Of a stretch of DNA of 64,000 nucleotides, positions 50,441 through 63,475 are shown piece after piece. The stretch comes from Rhyacichthys aspro. Its lineage: Eukaryota; Chordata; Actinopteri; Gobiiformes; Rhyacichthyidae. The stretch spans positions 5,349,773 to 5,413,772 of the forward strand of contig CM072160.1 in NCBI GenBank assembly GCA_036850595.1. Direction: 5' to 3'. Positions within the stretch are counted from its first letter, which is position 1. Each line of letters begins with the position of its first letter. The notes below the pieces were generated by a model. The model had not been told where the DNA came from. It worked only from the letters and a program-made list of their open reading frames with translations, and made no database searches. The translations under genes and the position numbers were made by a program.

Positions 50441-53140
50441 TTCTATTGTGTGAAACCCCATTTATCTCACGAATTTAAATGCACAGCTGCAGCCAGATCA
50501 TTTCAAAAACAGAAGTGGGCGTATGTGGCAGTGATCTTATGAGTCAGAAAAAAAACAAAAAACAGTTTATGGTAGAAAACACACACAGGGTTTGAGCTGC
50601 TCATTGTTTCCAAACAGAAATGCACCATACAATTAGTCTGAGTGAATGAGTAAAGATCATTTGCACTAATTTACCTGATAAAAAGGAAAGGAAATGCACT
50701 TTTGGAAAGACTATTCTTGCATTTAACGGATGGGGAATGAGGAGGAAACTGGATTTGATTTATTGTGTCTAATGGCAATGAGTTAACTTTATGGAAAATT
50801 AGAGTCCATACAGATTACCTTTATATGCAAGGGACTGAGGGAGAAGCATGACTAGGAGAGGTCTGTGCAGAGTGTGGGAACAGAAAGAACATTTAAAATC
50901 CCCTCCAAACACATTTAAACAGGTGTATCACACACCAGCTCACTGCCAGACACCAACTACACAATAGACTGATCTGATACTGTGGCATTGCCTCTGAGAA
51001 GATCAATATTACTCCAACAGCTCATTGCTTTATGTGTGTTGGTCTGGGCAAAATGCCAGCTTCATAACTGAGTTGTGAAGTAAACAGGGCGACAGTGATC
51101 ATCTCACAAATATTGGTCTGTTCTAAAGGTCTTCATATTCTCTGAACACCTCCCACTGCACTGACCTCCCAGGTTCACACAGATACAACTCCTCCATAAA
51201 GTAAAATACATACTGTGTCACTTTATACTTCTAGTTCTGTATTTATTAATGCATGTATTCTTTGTGTCAAACTCATAGATCTGATCAACTTGTTCCGTAT
51301 ATTCTGTTATTATAGGTGATATATTAGAGGTCATGTTCAGTGTAATCTTGTAAAACTATGCTTTTTACCCCTTGGTCTAATGGCCTGTGTGTGGGGTCCA
51401 AAACTCTCCCTAAAGATCAAAACTTCCAGTAAGTTAGTAGATGACATCTGGATTTGGCTCAGAACATTCAAAAGTTAGCTTCTAACTTAGAATATCAATA
51501 AGAAATGCTAATGTGTAGTGCAATAGTGTTTTGTTAAAAATGAGTCGGCTACAATCACATTAGAGTTTATGAAATGACTTAAGAAGCATACATTTGGTGC
51601 AAATACCAGCTTCATGCTACAGTGAGCTAATATAAAGTGAGCAAAGCTTTTAAAAACTTGATGTTATTCCAGAAATGTTATTACTATGCTTTATATCCAT
51701 TTATCTTCTTCTAATGCCTGTCTATAGAAGGACACTCATTTGGTAAAGTGGCTTGAATCCACATACTGTATTGATTAACACCACTGCCTGGACCTAATTA
51801 CAATGGTCGGCCTAAAAAGGGTCTGACTGCTCTTTTAATCCCAGAGAAACAGAGGGGTCCCTGATTGAGTTTGCTTTTCTTCATAAAAAGGTTCAAAAAT
51901 GACATCATCCATTCAGAGTTTCACAATGGCTGACCCTGAAACCAAAATGCTCCGTTCCTGTAAACACCAGACAGAAAGGCTGCTGAATAAAAATTGAAAA
52001 AGCCGTTTTCAACTAAAGGAAATTAAAATGATGCTGCAAAAGCTTTTCTGCTTTAGACGTTACCCTTGATTCAGAGAAACATTCTCTGAATCTTTACTTC
52101 AATTATAGCAGCTTTTATATCAAATATAAAATGCATCCCTTTATCACGCCCATTCTAAAAAGATTTACTCAGGACCTTCCATTGTTTTCCCAAAGAAAGT
52201 CCACTTATGCAAAAGGAGAAATTATTTGTGGTCCTTTGTTAAATTTGACCAGATTGTGAAAAAAGAGGAGGCTTTCTTCATCCATTTTCCTGTTCATTCT
52301 TTGCTTTCCTTCTATTTTTCCACTTGCCACTATTCTCTAACTGTGCTGCCACCTGTGGCGAGTAGAAAAAGCAACTGACTTTGTGTTTTTAAGACGCATG
52401 TGAGGACAGTGTGTTAAACGAGTGCAGAGACCCAGTGAGTGTGAACTACCTCATCATCATCGTGAGAAAGAGGTTCTGTCCCTCCTTATTTCACTGCTTT
52501 GTGTCTTTCATTGTTCTCTGTGGATGAGTGTGACTTTCTGCTGTCCTCTTAAAGGTGACAACATTAAAAATGAGCAGATGGTTCACAGTGAGACTTCTGT
52601 CCTTATCCTCTCCATAACAGGCTGGGGACATAGAAACAAAGCAGCTGCGTATCAGCGACTGGTTAATGCTCTTTACTCCTACACTGCACTCATATTTGAT
52701 GTATTTTACAGAGATTATAGTGTGAACTGAGCAAAAGCCATTTAAAGTTATCAAATGGCTGAACTCTGCTAGTTTTCTATGTAATTTCACTTTTTCTTCT
52801 GTTTCAGATGATAACAGCCTGTGTCTGATCTTAGCAGTGGCTGAGGATGGATTATACTTTATCGAAAAATGGCTCTTTAAAAAAAAAAAAATCAAAGCTG
52901 ATATTTTAGACAACATTAGAGAAAAGATCAGGTGCTCATGAGCTATAATTTCAGTGGTCATGAAATTCAGCAAGATACACTTACACGACGTAAATGAGGC
53001 ATACAATTTTGGCACATTATGATAATGTTGGTTAAACTGAGGGGAAGGGTATGGAGTCAGTGTGTGGGAGTGGGCTATGATGCCGAACTACAGTAGCACA
53101 TTATATAAATCACCAAACTAAGAACGGATTTTATTCATTG
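50441..53140. other. 2.7-kb unannotated stretch
   Basis: AT-rich sequence. The 174-codon minus frame 52491-53015 has no recognised domain and mixed composition. Nothing else is supported. Confidence 0.4.
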
Positions 53141-53164
53141 TTTATTTATTTATTTATTTATTTA
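53141..53164. repeat. (TTTA)n microsatellite
   Basis: Six tandem TTTA units. Confidence 0.95.
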
Positions 53165-53246
53165 TGCTTGAATAAAGTTTTCTTAGTGTAGCTGTAGTCA
53201 GTGATCAGTCCAGTGTAATCATTGTTGAGCCTAAACTCTTCTGGGG

Positions 53247-53263
53247 TTATTATTATTATTATT
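53247..53263. repeat. (TTA)n microsatellite
   Basis: Five to six tandem TTA units, 80 bp from the TTTA tract. Confidence 0.9.
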
Positions 53264-56200
53264 GACCAGTGCTGCTCCTTGATCCTAATAGGATCTTGAT
53301 GATAGGTTTACAGAGGTCTACCACAGGATGCTCCTAAGTTGCTCACTGCTTCAACGGAGTTATCTGTGCAATACTCATTCATTATTGCAAAGTAATGCAT
53401 TGGATTCAGAACCAGCCCTGTGTTGTACAGCCTGTTTTCTTTGCTTATCGTTTGTAACCATCACATCAGCCCAGAATAAGCTTCGTGGGTAATAAGAACC
53501 GATAATGGTGAGATGGCTGTGTCCTGTTAGCCACTGACAGTCTGCTCCAATCTGAGAAAAGATCATCTGAATGAGGGCTCAATCTCAGCAGCCCACTCCT
53601 ACATTCAAAGAAAAAAACAACCAGAATATAACTTCAAGAATTCAAGAAAATACATTTAGAGCTCAAATTATTAGCTTTAATTATTAGCTGTGGTCTCAAC
53701 AGGTTGCTAGTCCCTACAAGCCTTTTTTTTTTTGGATTGACACTGCTTTGGCTCATTGCTGAGATTAATGACTTCCTCTGAAATGTGCACGGTGTACTTT
53801 CTAAAGGTTCTCAAAGTTTAAAAAACCTGACATTTTGTCTGAGGTTGCATCTTAAAGTAAATGAATCAGAGGTTGTAAAGTTCATCTCTTTGATTGGCCT
53901 TTTTTTCTCTGAGTATATGAGTATCGCTCTAACAACTACTTAGAGATCTACTTTTACCACGAAATGAACAGGTTCCTTTTTAAAATGATCCACTTGTGTT
54001 GGTGAACCATTACACTAAACTTTATTCTGATACAGTGCATAATCCTACTGTGGAATCATATAATGTGATGTTCATAAACAGCTCTCCACGAAATGGAAAT
54101 GCAAAGGAACCTCATTTATATTTTGAGTAATGGACTGTTATCTGAACTAAACGCTCCATCTGATGATGATTATCATCATGCAACAGCACACTGCATAGAT
54201 TAGTGGCAGTGTAATTGTACTTTGTTATGCCATCATGTAGTGAGTCATGCACATATTGATGTATTTTCCACTGTGTGCTGTGTTTAATTCTCATATTTGT
54301 AGTACATTTATATTTTTACTGTTTGAAGTTAATGTGAGCAGTACATGTTCACACAGCTCCAATCACAAAGTGCTTCAAATCTTGTGTTTCAGATGTTAAC
54401 ACTTTATTCAAGTCCTCTGTTGATAATGCCTTTGTGCAGATGAATATCACTAAAATGAACAGGAGATTAAATGTCAGCGTGGATTAATATGATTATACGA
54501 TTCTAAACAGACATAAATATAAGGTTTATTTTATATAACGTTTCCTTCAAGCACTGCCACAATACTCCACTTAAAGAAACCAGAGGATTACTTCTGAGAT
54601 CTGAACAGGTCTAAGGGATCTGTTCATGTCACACCTGACTTTGAGAGAATCACTGAAGGAGACGTCTGATTGATTCGCATTTCCAGGTTGATCCAGACCT
54701 ATTTTGTCAATAATCAATAATATAAAAATGTCAATATTAATTTAATGTATTGATTGGGAGAACTGCAGCAGTGGAAAATGTCTAGTTGGGTGTTGTTCCT
54801 TTTACAGAACAAGGGAGATCTCATCTTACTCTGGATCAAAGCACTGGATGGATGACTCTGACACTGACAGATGTGACTGTGATAAGAGCCAGCGACAAAA
54901 ACCACTAAAGCACTTTCCTGGAGTGATGCAAGAGTCTGGATGGTGGTGGGAAAGGATTGTGACTCCCATTACATGATTTGGTGTAAGCTTCAGAGCCATC
55001 CAGCTTGATCTCTGCAGTGGTCTTCAGAGTTAACCCTGCAGTGAGCTGAGATGAAACCCACTGAAGAGGCACAGCTGCACCCTCCAGTAGTCTGATGGGA
55101 TTATCAACTCAGCTGCTTCGAATACTAATCTCTTTATCTGTCCGCACTAGAGACAGAGACGTTTCAACAAAGAAGACTGAGCACTAACTGGGCGTTTGTT
55201 GTAAAATTGATATGTAAACAGAGAATGTGATGATCATTGATATATATTATGTGATATTTACATAGTATTTTATCTTATGTCATGCCAAAGAAAATACTAA
55301 GTCCAAATTACTCTAAAGATAGTCTAGAGTGACTAGTTTGTGCTGTGTTAAGAGCATTTCATTTACATAAAATTTGCAGCCGATGTTCCTGCCAGCTTTA
55401 GAGGGAACAATACCTAGAAGAGACAAGGTGTAAACAAAAACATGCATTTGTGAGTTAAAGCTGTAATTCTGTAACAACTAAATTATAGGGTTTTCTATGA
55501 AGACCAAAAGACAGTTTGAAAGAAAATGCTTTTTTTTTGTTTGCTTGTTTTGTTTTTGTGTGTATAAACGTGGTGATTCACTCTTTATGTACAGTAAATA
55601 CTCCGGAAATACTGAAAAAAGTAAAATGCTCTAAGCTCATCGTCAGTGAAGCCCCACTATTCAATTCCCATTTCAGGACACTTAACTCTTTATGTAATGT
55701 TTGCTTATGTTTCCACCGCATTAACTAACAAAAGTTAAAGAGCATTTACCATCTCTGATCCCTGGTCATTATCCACAAAGTACCACAATGTTTCAGGTGC
55801 ATTAACAAACACAAGTACATACTGACTGCCTCTTATTTGTGAGAGTAAACCCAACAGGAAGAAAAAACAATTAGACTGGAAGGAAAAGAAAAGAAAAAAA
55901 AAACGAATAAAATTGACAAAAGAAATAGCTTCAGTCGGCCTTTAAATGTACAAAGAACAGTGATTATTTTTTTGTAATTCAAGGCTACATGATACATGCT
56001 TGGCATCACTGCAATGTCCAGGTCAGTCAGGTCTTCCTGTTCTATAAATGAAAAGGAGATGATACCTGTAAAGCTGACCATTACAGAAGATAAATGCTAC
56101 CTTTTGTGACCAGAAATCTTCTATGAAATTGTCAATACACCAGTACACTCTGAGTTCATGAGGTGAACCTTGAAACTACAAAAAGTAATGTTATATAAAT

Positions 56201-57387
56201 AAGAACTTTACTAATATTTGTGAGGAGAGTTGTCTGCCTTTAGGACTTTCACACCTGCTCAAACAAACCACACTTATGAGGGAACTTGAAAGCATCCTTA
56301 GTGTGAGATTTGCTCACTTCTGGCCTCTATGCATCTACTGTAAGGATCACAACCTCAAAATGTGTATTCACCCTCAGTGATTAATTATGGCACAAGCTGT
56401 TACATGTGGTCTACTCTTACTTTTACATCAGCCATTATCCCACCGAGCTTAATCCATACTCAGCTGCTCCACGTCAGGTAGATGACACCTTAACACACTC
56501 TTAATGCACTTTCTATCTGAGAATCTATTTTTGTCTTTCTTCTTTTGACAATACACATTGTTTGAGCGCAGAGAACATTGCGCAGACATTTTGTACAATC
56601 TAGGACAGAAACGTTGAGGGTTTGATGGATTATCCACTTGATGGCCTTCAATAGGAGCCACAGCTTCTGTAATTCTCACAATAGAGTCTAACTCAGTTTA
56701 ATGATAGAAAAAAAATGAAAAAATCTGACAAGTGGATAATAAAGACTTGACATATGGTTTCAAAACGATTAATATTTTGGGAGATATAAGAGATATATTT
56801 TTTGAAGAAATGACGAACTTTCTGTCTCTAAAATACAGCTCCAGGGGAGAATGTCAGTATGACCTGATAACGATGACAATGAGATTTCCTGTTGCAAAAA
56901 TGGAGATGGCATTGAAAATGTTCACTCTGAAGACCCTGGGGATCCATAGTGCTCTTTGTGCTCTTTGTGCAGGTGTTTGATCTTTTTGAACTGAAGAGAA
57001 TGAAGTACTGCTTCAGAGAGTCCTCACTGTGGGAAAATGGAGTGAGCAAAATCAATTCTGAATTTGACCTTCAAGAGGTCAAGAAATTGATCGAAACCCG
57101 ACAGAGCCAAGAGGATTTATGTGGCTTTATTTGAAGTGTTTTTAGTTTCAAAATAGTATTTATCTTGATGCAACACAAAACTAACCGCGGAGGGACAGGT
57201 TTGCAAAATGAGTATTGGAGCCAAAACTACACAGATAAATGAAAGAAGAATAGTCAATAACATTATATTGATATATACAAATATATTTAATGTTAAAATA
57301 AATATGTAAATAAAAAAAAATAAAAAAAATGTGACTGTATTGAATTGTGTCCACACAAAATCTCCGTGGACCGAAAACAGACCAATA
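53264..57387. other. 4.1-kb unannotated stretch
   Basis: AT-rich sequence. The plus-strand frames 56732-56980 and 56949-57134 were inspected because of an EF-hand-like VFDLFELKR phrase, but the calcium-loop residues do not follow. An A-rich tract lies at 57305-57330. No gene is supported. Confidence 0.4.
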
Positions 57388-57576
57388 ATGTACCTTTGTT
57401 GCCTGTTTCTTTGTGCGTCTCTATTACTTCCTCTGACAAAAGGAAGCACTAACATGAATATGGGCCAGTCCTCCTCTACTGTACTGCAGACTGTGGGACA
57501 AAGGAGGCGGATCAATGCCCAGGACGGCTTTTCTCTCTGTAAATGCCAGGTCCTTATCGGTGAGCCTGTACAGTAG
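57388..57576 (+). CDS. Small open frame with signal-peptide-like start
   Basis: ATG 57388 with A at -3 opens a 62-codon frame that ends in TAG 57574-57576. The start MYLCCLFLCASLLLPLTKG has the layout of a signal peptide: a long hydrophobic core, then a small-residue and polar boundary. Later come a tribasic RRR and two cysteines in CKC. This would suit a small secreted peptide, but I recognise no family. A longer minus-strand frame (198 codons) overlaps it, so at most one is real, and both may be chance. Confidence 0.15.
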   Translation: MYLCCLFLCASLLLPLTKGSTNMNMGQSSSTVLQTVGQRRRINAQDGFSLCKCQVLIGEPVQ

Positions 57577-60500
57577 GTAAAGTCAATTGAACACAGCGGC
57601 TGGTGTTGAATGAACCAACTCTGCAGGCTTTCAAACAGAGCCTGAGCACAAGAAGATAAACAGAAGAGGTTTATGTCAGTCATGTGGCTCAATAACTCAG
57701 CTCTTTTCATCACATTCGAAGAAGATTACCCCAAACTCTGCTTATTTTTCTCCCGATGCCCTGTTTTCATGCTGTATCTATCTTGACCATCCATCTTCCA
57801 TTTTCAAATCTGTAGCTACAATACAGCATCTGCAGACAGTGATGGATGCCTTTTTGCTCATTCTTTATGCTTTTTGCTTATATCAGCTGGAGATCAGGAT
57901 ATGCTTTGTACTGTATGATCTTTTTGGCATGGATGGAAACATCTTCAAGTCTATTTTTAGATGATGCATATAAGATGACATCAAAAAGGGTTCATCCACA
58001 TAAAGATAAAGCATAAAGATGCCATAAATTGTGGCTATGTCAAACTCATTCACAGGAATCCCATCACATCATCAGCAACTTTTTGGAAAATGAATAATAC
58101 ATTAGATGTAGAACTTGATAAATATACACTTAAAAATGTTGTGTTAAAATGAGCAAAACTCTTAATTGGAGATTAATAATGAAAATAGTTACATTCTCTC
58201 TCAAATATCAGCCTCCTGTACTGTACCATACAGTAGGTGATGCAGCACTAAAATACAACAAATCCAAAAAAGAGCTGACTTCATGTTCTGCCAGAGCAGC
58301 ACTTCTACAGAAACCTTAGTCAACCCTCTTTAAAAGCACACACAAAGACCTGAACACACACATACACAATAACAATGGTGGTCACAACAGTCCCAGTCCA
58401 AGAGGATTTAACACAAGGTAAACTTCAGGCTGAATAAACAATGGAGAACCCTGCTTCCTCACTGTCAGTGTTATTAGTGAGACGACTGGAAGTTTGGGAA
58501 ACATAATGCACCGTGTGATGAATAACTGTGGTGTAATGATGTTGTTCAGTTTCCAAAATAAAATCCCTTCTGTTTGGTCATTTATACGAGACAGGATACA
58601 ACTGATTCAAAGGAGGACAAGCTGATGTACTCTTCTTTTTTATTTTCTGATGTCTATTCCGACGTCTGAACTCATTATCCCCCTCTGTGCGCTGAAAGAT
58701 GCATCACAGCTTTCAGTTGTTTGTCCGTAACAAGTCGATTAATCAGTTTCTGCTGCACATTTACAAGTCCACTTTGGAAGCAGGAAGAGGAAGGAACAGA
58801 AGAATAAACAAAAAAATGATTCTCATCCCCAAAGTCTGTCAGAGAAAATGTCTGCCAGGATATGCTGTCTGTTGTTCGCAAAACTGTCTCATGGTACAAA
58901 TTAATTTCACACAAATGCATGTGCACTTGTAAACCATCTCCTATCTATCATCATCTCATCTCTCTCCTATCTACTATCATTTTAAACTGGTGAATTAACT
59001 TTGTTTACTGCAGCAGAAGTAAAGAGGAACAGATAATGTTTAGATCATACTCACAGAATAGGCATCTCAATTCCTAATACTTATACAGTACATTCAGCTG
59101 TTGTTCTTCAGGTAAATTACACACTAAGTACTTTTAGAGCTGCTTATGTTCAGCACCTAATTATGAAAAGCAATTATTCTAAGTGAGGTTAATCATAATG
59201 CTCTAAAACAAAGTTGAATGAATCCTAATAAACTGGCCAAACTATGCTTTTGAGGGACTTAGATTCGAGACTTGCTACAGCACATTACACATCAGCAAGC
59301 GGTGTGGGATTGATTCTGCCCCAGGTCTATCAAATTAGAGCTAAAAGTCAATTAAAAATGTTTTCAGTGGTGTATCAATTAAACACCTCCACAGAGGACA
59401 TAGGAAGGAGGCAGTAGTTCCAGACAGAGGCAGATAAATTCAGCCCAAAGTGGAGCAACAGAGTAAAGCTGGAGAAGTGCTTTCACAGTCTTATATGGAG
59501 GCTTAGGACATTTAGGATCTAAACAAAACACATACAAGCTACTATCAATCATTATTATTGTAGATTGTCTGCACTGTTCTTGCACCACACACACAGACCA
59601 CAACACCTGCAGCTGATCTGAAACAGAGCCAGCACTAATACATTCAAGGAGTCTCAGATTGGTTTTCGGTGCAGTCTGGAGTGGTATTTTTATTACCAAC
59701 CTGAATAAATTAGGCAAATGTGAACTTGCTCTGAGTCTTTACAAAGTTACAAACTGGGCCACACTGGGGTTGATCTGGACAACTTTTTGTGTTTTTTTCC
59801 TCTTTTGTGTTGGTGGGCCAGAGCTCAGGAGGGTTTCCAGTCGTGGAATATATCACTCCCTTTATTTAAGAATAAAAGATACTGCACATTAAAGCAATCA
59901 AGGTCCAAACTTTTTCTCCATTGAATGCTGGGTTTGATCGGGTAAAAATATGCAAGGTTTTTTCACGGTCCTTCTTGGCATTTTGCAGTAACATAGATTT
60001 CTCTAAAGAGTGCAGCCATTAGTTGTTCTGAACAATTTTTGCCTTAATGATTCAGACAGTGCTGAAGCAAACAGATTTTAGAGACCAACAGCCATATAAA
60101 ACCCATGTAAAGTCTGATTTTGGGCTCTTGTTGGCCATTGTTGACCCATATCTATGTACATATAAAGATGTATGGTTATATAAAGAGTATTATAATTGTG
60201 TTTGAATAATTCAATGAGTGACTACAGCTATGGGACTCCAGTCAAATCTGTTTCTATGACCAGTGGCCACTATTTAATTATTATTACATGATTTGGGCTG
60301 CTGGTAGTTCAGAAAATGTTCTCCTTGTTGGTCTGGATTTCTCTCATTTCGTGAAGCGTTTGGAGACCTGAACCTAGTCAAGCAGGGTTGAAAACAATGG
60401 TGGCAAATCATGATGTGCTACGAATGGTCAGCCATGCTAACGCAGCGAACAGGGGACACATTAAAGATAAAGAGTCGACTGGAGCTTTGGGCCTCTGAGC

Positions 60501-62489
60501 CTGTTTGAGTTGGATAACGTGTTTTTATGCTAATTTAGGTCCTGTATTCCCACAGAGGAAGCCCAGATGTGAAGGTTTTATGTCAGGTCTGTGTGTCTAA
60601 TGACCTGAAGAATTGTTTTTTCATTGCTTTTTTTAATGAGCATGTAAATGAGTCTAAAGAGAACAAGGCCATCTCATGTACACTGCATCAATATTCGGTC
60701 ATAATTTAGCAATATTTACTACTTGTTAAACTAACTAACTTTATTGAATTTAACAAAAGAAAAGTGAGGCACTCTAATGCATGAATTTATTACATTAAAA
60801 GCTCATAATGATATGGCGTCCTGAGCTTCTCGTCCTTGTTTGTGACATACCACACAGTTTCATTGTCTTGCATTTTCTGGTGGCAGAGAAGTCAAAGGGA
60901 GACAATTAGTATTGAACAAGTGAGGCCCTGGTTGTGGACTGTCAGGACATATCAACTGTCCACAGAGACCAGCTCTGAGCTCTGCTGCAGCATGTCCCGA
61001 CCTGAGGACCACATCCACTAATGAACTACAGCCAATGAAACAGCACAATAGTTTTGTCTTTCAGCTGATATTGAAAGTTGCTCTATTTATTACGTGACAC
61101 AATAAATCAATTACAGTGAAACAACAGCCTGACTGCAGTCAGCAGTAATACATCATTACAGCAAATAGCTGCTTTGATCGTCATTGACATTGCTCTGGTA
61201 TTACACTGATCATTTCCCAAACGCATCAAACCCTGATGAATGTGTCATTAGAGACAACAGCTTTGTCATATTAGATTCCTAAAATAGACAGTGTGTGGTT
61301 AGCGTCTCTTTGAGAAGATCTATTACATATAAAATGTTACCAGAATATCCTCCTGCTAGTGATGCAGTGTAGTCAAACTAAATGAGGGGTAGCTATAGTT
61401 GGATAACATAACATGAAAACCAACATCTAGACTTGTGGAAGACAATATAACACATCCTATAGGAAGGCCTAGAGACGAAATGCTATTTATTTGATTCTAA
61501 ATAAAATCTTTCAGTGTGTGGGAGGCTCTGATTTTAACATGTACTGAACTTCAAATACATGTGAAGGACCATTTTTTCATCTAGTTTACGTGTTTGATCA
61601 AAGTATAGGGTGTGTGACAAGTTTCTCTTCTCATTTTATTGCAAATTGTGCCTGCATTTCCTGTGATCTTTTTTCTGTTCAATCAGGAAAGAGCAGTTGC
61701 AAACTTCACAGGATCTATCTGCATCGTTGCAGCATTAAAAGGGACTAATAATACTTTATCTGACGTGGAACTCTGTAAGAAATAGACCTACATCACATCA
61801 TTTGGTTTAACTTTTGCATATTTAGGCAAATTCCACATCCATAAGATGAGGAGTGCATTTCCAGATTTACAGTGTATTGTTGCCTCATCGGCTGATAAAG
61901 TATTGTCAGTTGTGTGACAGATCTCAGGTCCTTTGTAAAGTCGCAGGTGTTTTCTTTAAGCTGTGGAGCCAATACAATGTAAAGTCTAAAGCTCAGTGGT
62001 CTTGAACAGAGCAGGCTCTCAACATGAAAATGACTTTGTAAACACAAGGATTACTGCAGCCAGAGCTTAACACGACTGTGTCTAACTGTGGAACTGCACG
62101 GCTTGAGATCAATGGAGCAAAAACATCTCTTAATTCACCGACAGCAACAGCACATCTCCAGAGATAAACATGCTCTATGAAGATGATGAAACACTGTGCT
62201 TTTTATTGACTTTGAGTTGTTTTGTTTGTGGAAGACAATTACCATTTAGATTACATTTCTGCAATGAAAATACTGGCGATACTTTTGATTTGGATTTTCT
62301 AAGGTGCCCTTTTTGTAATGAATGGAAACAAAGCACTAGTCTATTGTACCTTTTACTTTTGTTGTAAAAGAAGACAACAGTAGTACACAGATGCTTTAAA
62401 AAGCACAAAAATAGGAACACACAGAACAGGACAGGACTGAAGACACAAAACCAGGCAGCCAGCTGAGGCCAGCCGGGCCCCAGTGTTAA
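57577..62489. other. 4.9-kb unannotated stretch
   Basis: AT-rich sequence. A pyrimidine-rich CTATC/CATCTC tract lies at 58935-58985. A plus frame at 62170-62367 has two CxxC pairs (CFVCGR and RCPFCNEW) but no recognised zinc-finger family. No feature is firmly supported. Confidence 0.4.
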
Positions 62490-62810
62490 TCACTTGAGCT
62501 CATTCTCATAAGGACCCTCATTTGAAGAGGCAATAATAAACACTAATTAGGTTTTTAAGAAGTAATCATAGAAAGAATATTTAAGACTATTTAGCCTCAT
62601 AATCCTACTCTAGTTTACAAAGCTATCTGCTGAGTTACTGTAGCAATATTCGGGGACAAAGCCCCATTGTCATGAGAGAGCTTTGGAGCAATATTATGTA
62701 AATAAGCTTCTGAGTGGCCTTTTCATAAAAGGCTGCATTTAGAGCCGAGCCATTATTGAACTCAGAGTGGGAGAAATATAATTACTCTGCTTCTGATGTT
62801 GTGACCTCAG
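62490..62810. promoter_or_regulatory. Candidate conserved non-coding element
   Basis: About 320 bp free of simple repeats with many AT-core words: AACACTAATTAGG, GCAATATTATGTAAATAAGC, GAGCCATTATTGAACTC and AAATATAATTACTCTGC. The composition resembles vertebrate developmental enhancers. Conservation cannot be tested here. Confidence 0.22.
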
Positions 62811-63285
62811 TAAAAACACAAATGTCCTGTCAGTGTCCTTACCTTTGAAATGGACATAAAACAGTGCAAGCGTTTAAACAGGTTTCAGGGTTTTATCTGG
62901 TCTCCAAAAACACATTTAATTGAATTCCAAGGATGCTTTAATACAAAGGAATTTTACTGTAGAAATCTCTGACTGTCGCCTCAATAACTAACATGCACAA
63001 AATGCTATAAAACGTATTATGTTTCATTGTTTTGCCTGGTTAGGACTGCAATGAAAAGCCACTAATTTGCAAACTCCTCACGTGATTTTCAGACAAGGAC
63101 ATTAGAGGTTCAGGTTATTATATTGTCATTTTAAATGGATCTATCTCATTTTTATTCAATATTTCAAATCTGTTTTTTTTTGTTTGTTTTTTTAGATTAG
63201 TCCCCCTTTGTGTTGAACTCCTCTGTGTAATTGTATGACCTTTCAACCTTCATCAGAAGAATACCCACTAGTCAATAACACAAGT
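62811..63285. other. Unannotated sequence
   Basis: AT-rich sequence with a T-rich tract at 63172-63194. Nothing recognised. Confidence 0.35.
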
Positions 63286-63475
63286 CAGAGTGACTCAGCT
63301 GTGGAGAGAGCAAGAGGCGACCTGCTGCGTTCTCAAAGGCCAGATGGTCTCACAGTGACAGCGCTGTCGGTCTGTGACACTCTGCCTCTGAATGACACCA
63401 GCTCCCTGCACCGAGGAGAGTGGGGGAGGCCTCTGAGCGGGGATCGCTGATGTGGCGCGTGGCAGCTCAGGAGAG
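63286..63475. other. CpG-enriched patch
   Basis: About nine CpG dinucleotides in 190 bp and a raised GC content mark this patch against an AT-rich background. Plus frame 63235-63450 and two minus frames are open across it, none recognised. It might be an exon or a small unmethylated regulatory patch. Confidence 0.2.

Noticed and set aside
52491..53015. 174-codon minus-strand frame
   Set aside because: Mixed composition, includes a poly-T-encoded Phe run, and no domain or conserved motif is visible.
56949..57134. EF-hand-like phrase VFDLFELKR on the plus strand
   Set aside because: The residues that follow do not provide a calcium-binding loop, and no further EF-hand is found.
57117..57713. 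198-codon minus-strand open frame, the longest in the window
   Set aside because: Its C-terminal half translates an A/T-rich low-complexity tract into Phe/Ile/Leu runs, no domain is recognisable and no splice or promoter context supports it. A frame of this length is not improbable by chance in 64 kb of both strands.
62170..62367. Two CxxC pairs suggesting a zinc finger
   Set aside because: Spacing and surrounding residues match no family I know, and the frame is short and ends in a leucine run from T-rich DNA.
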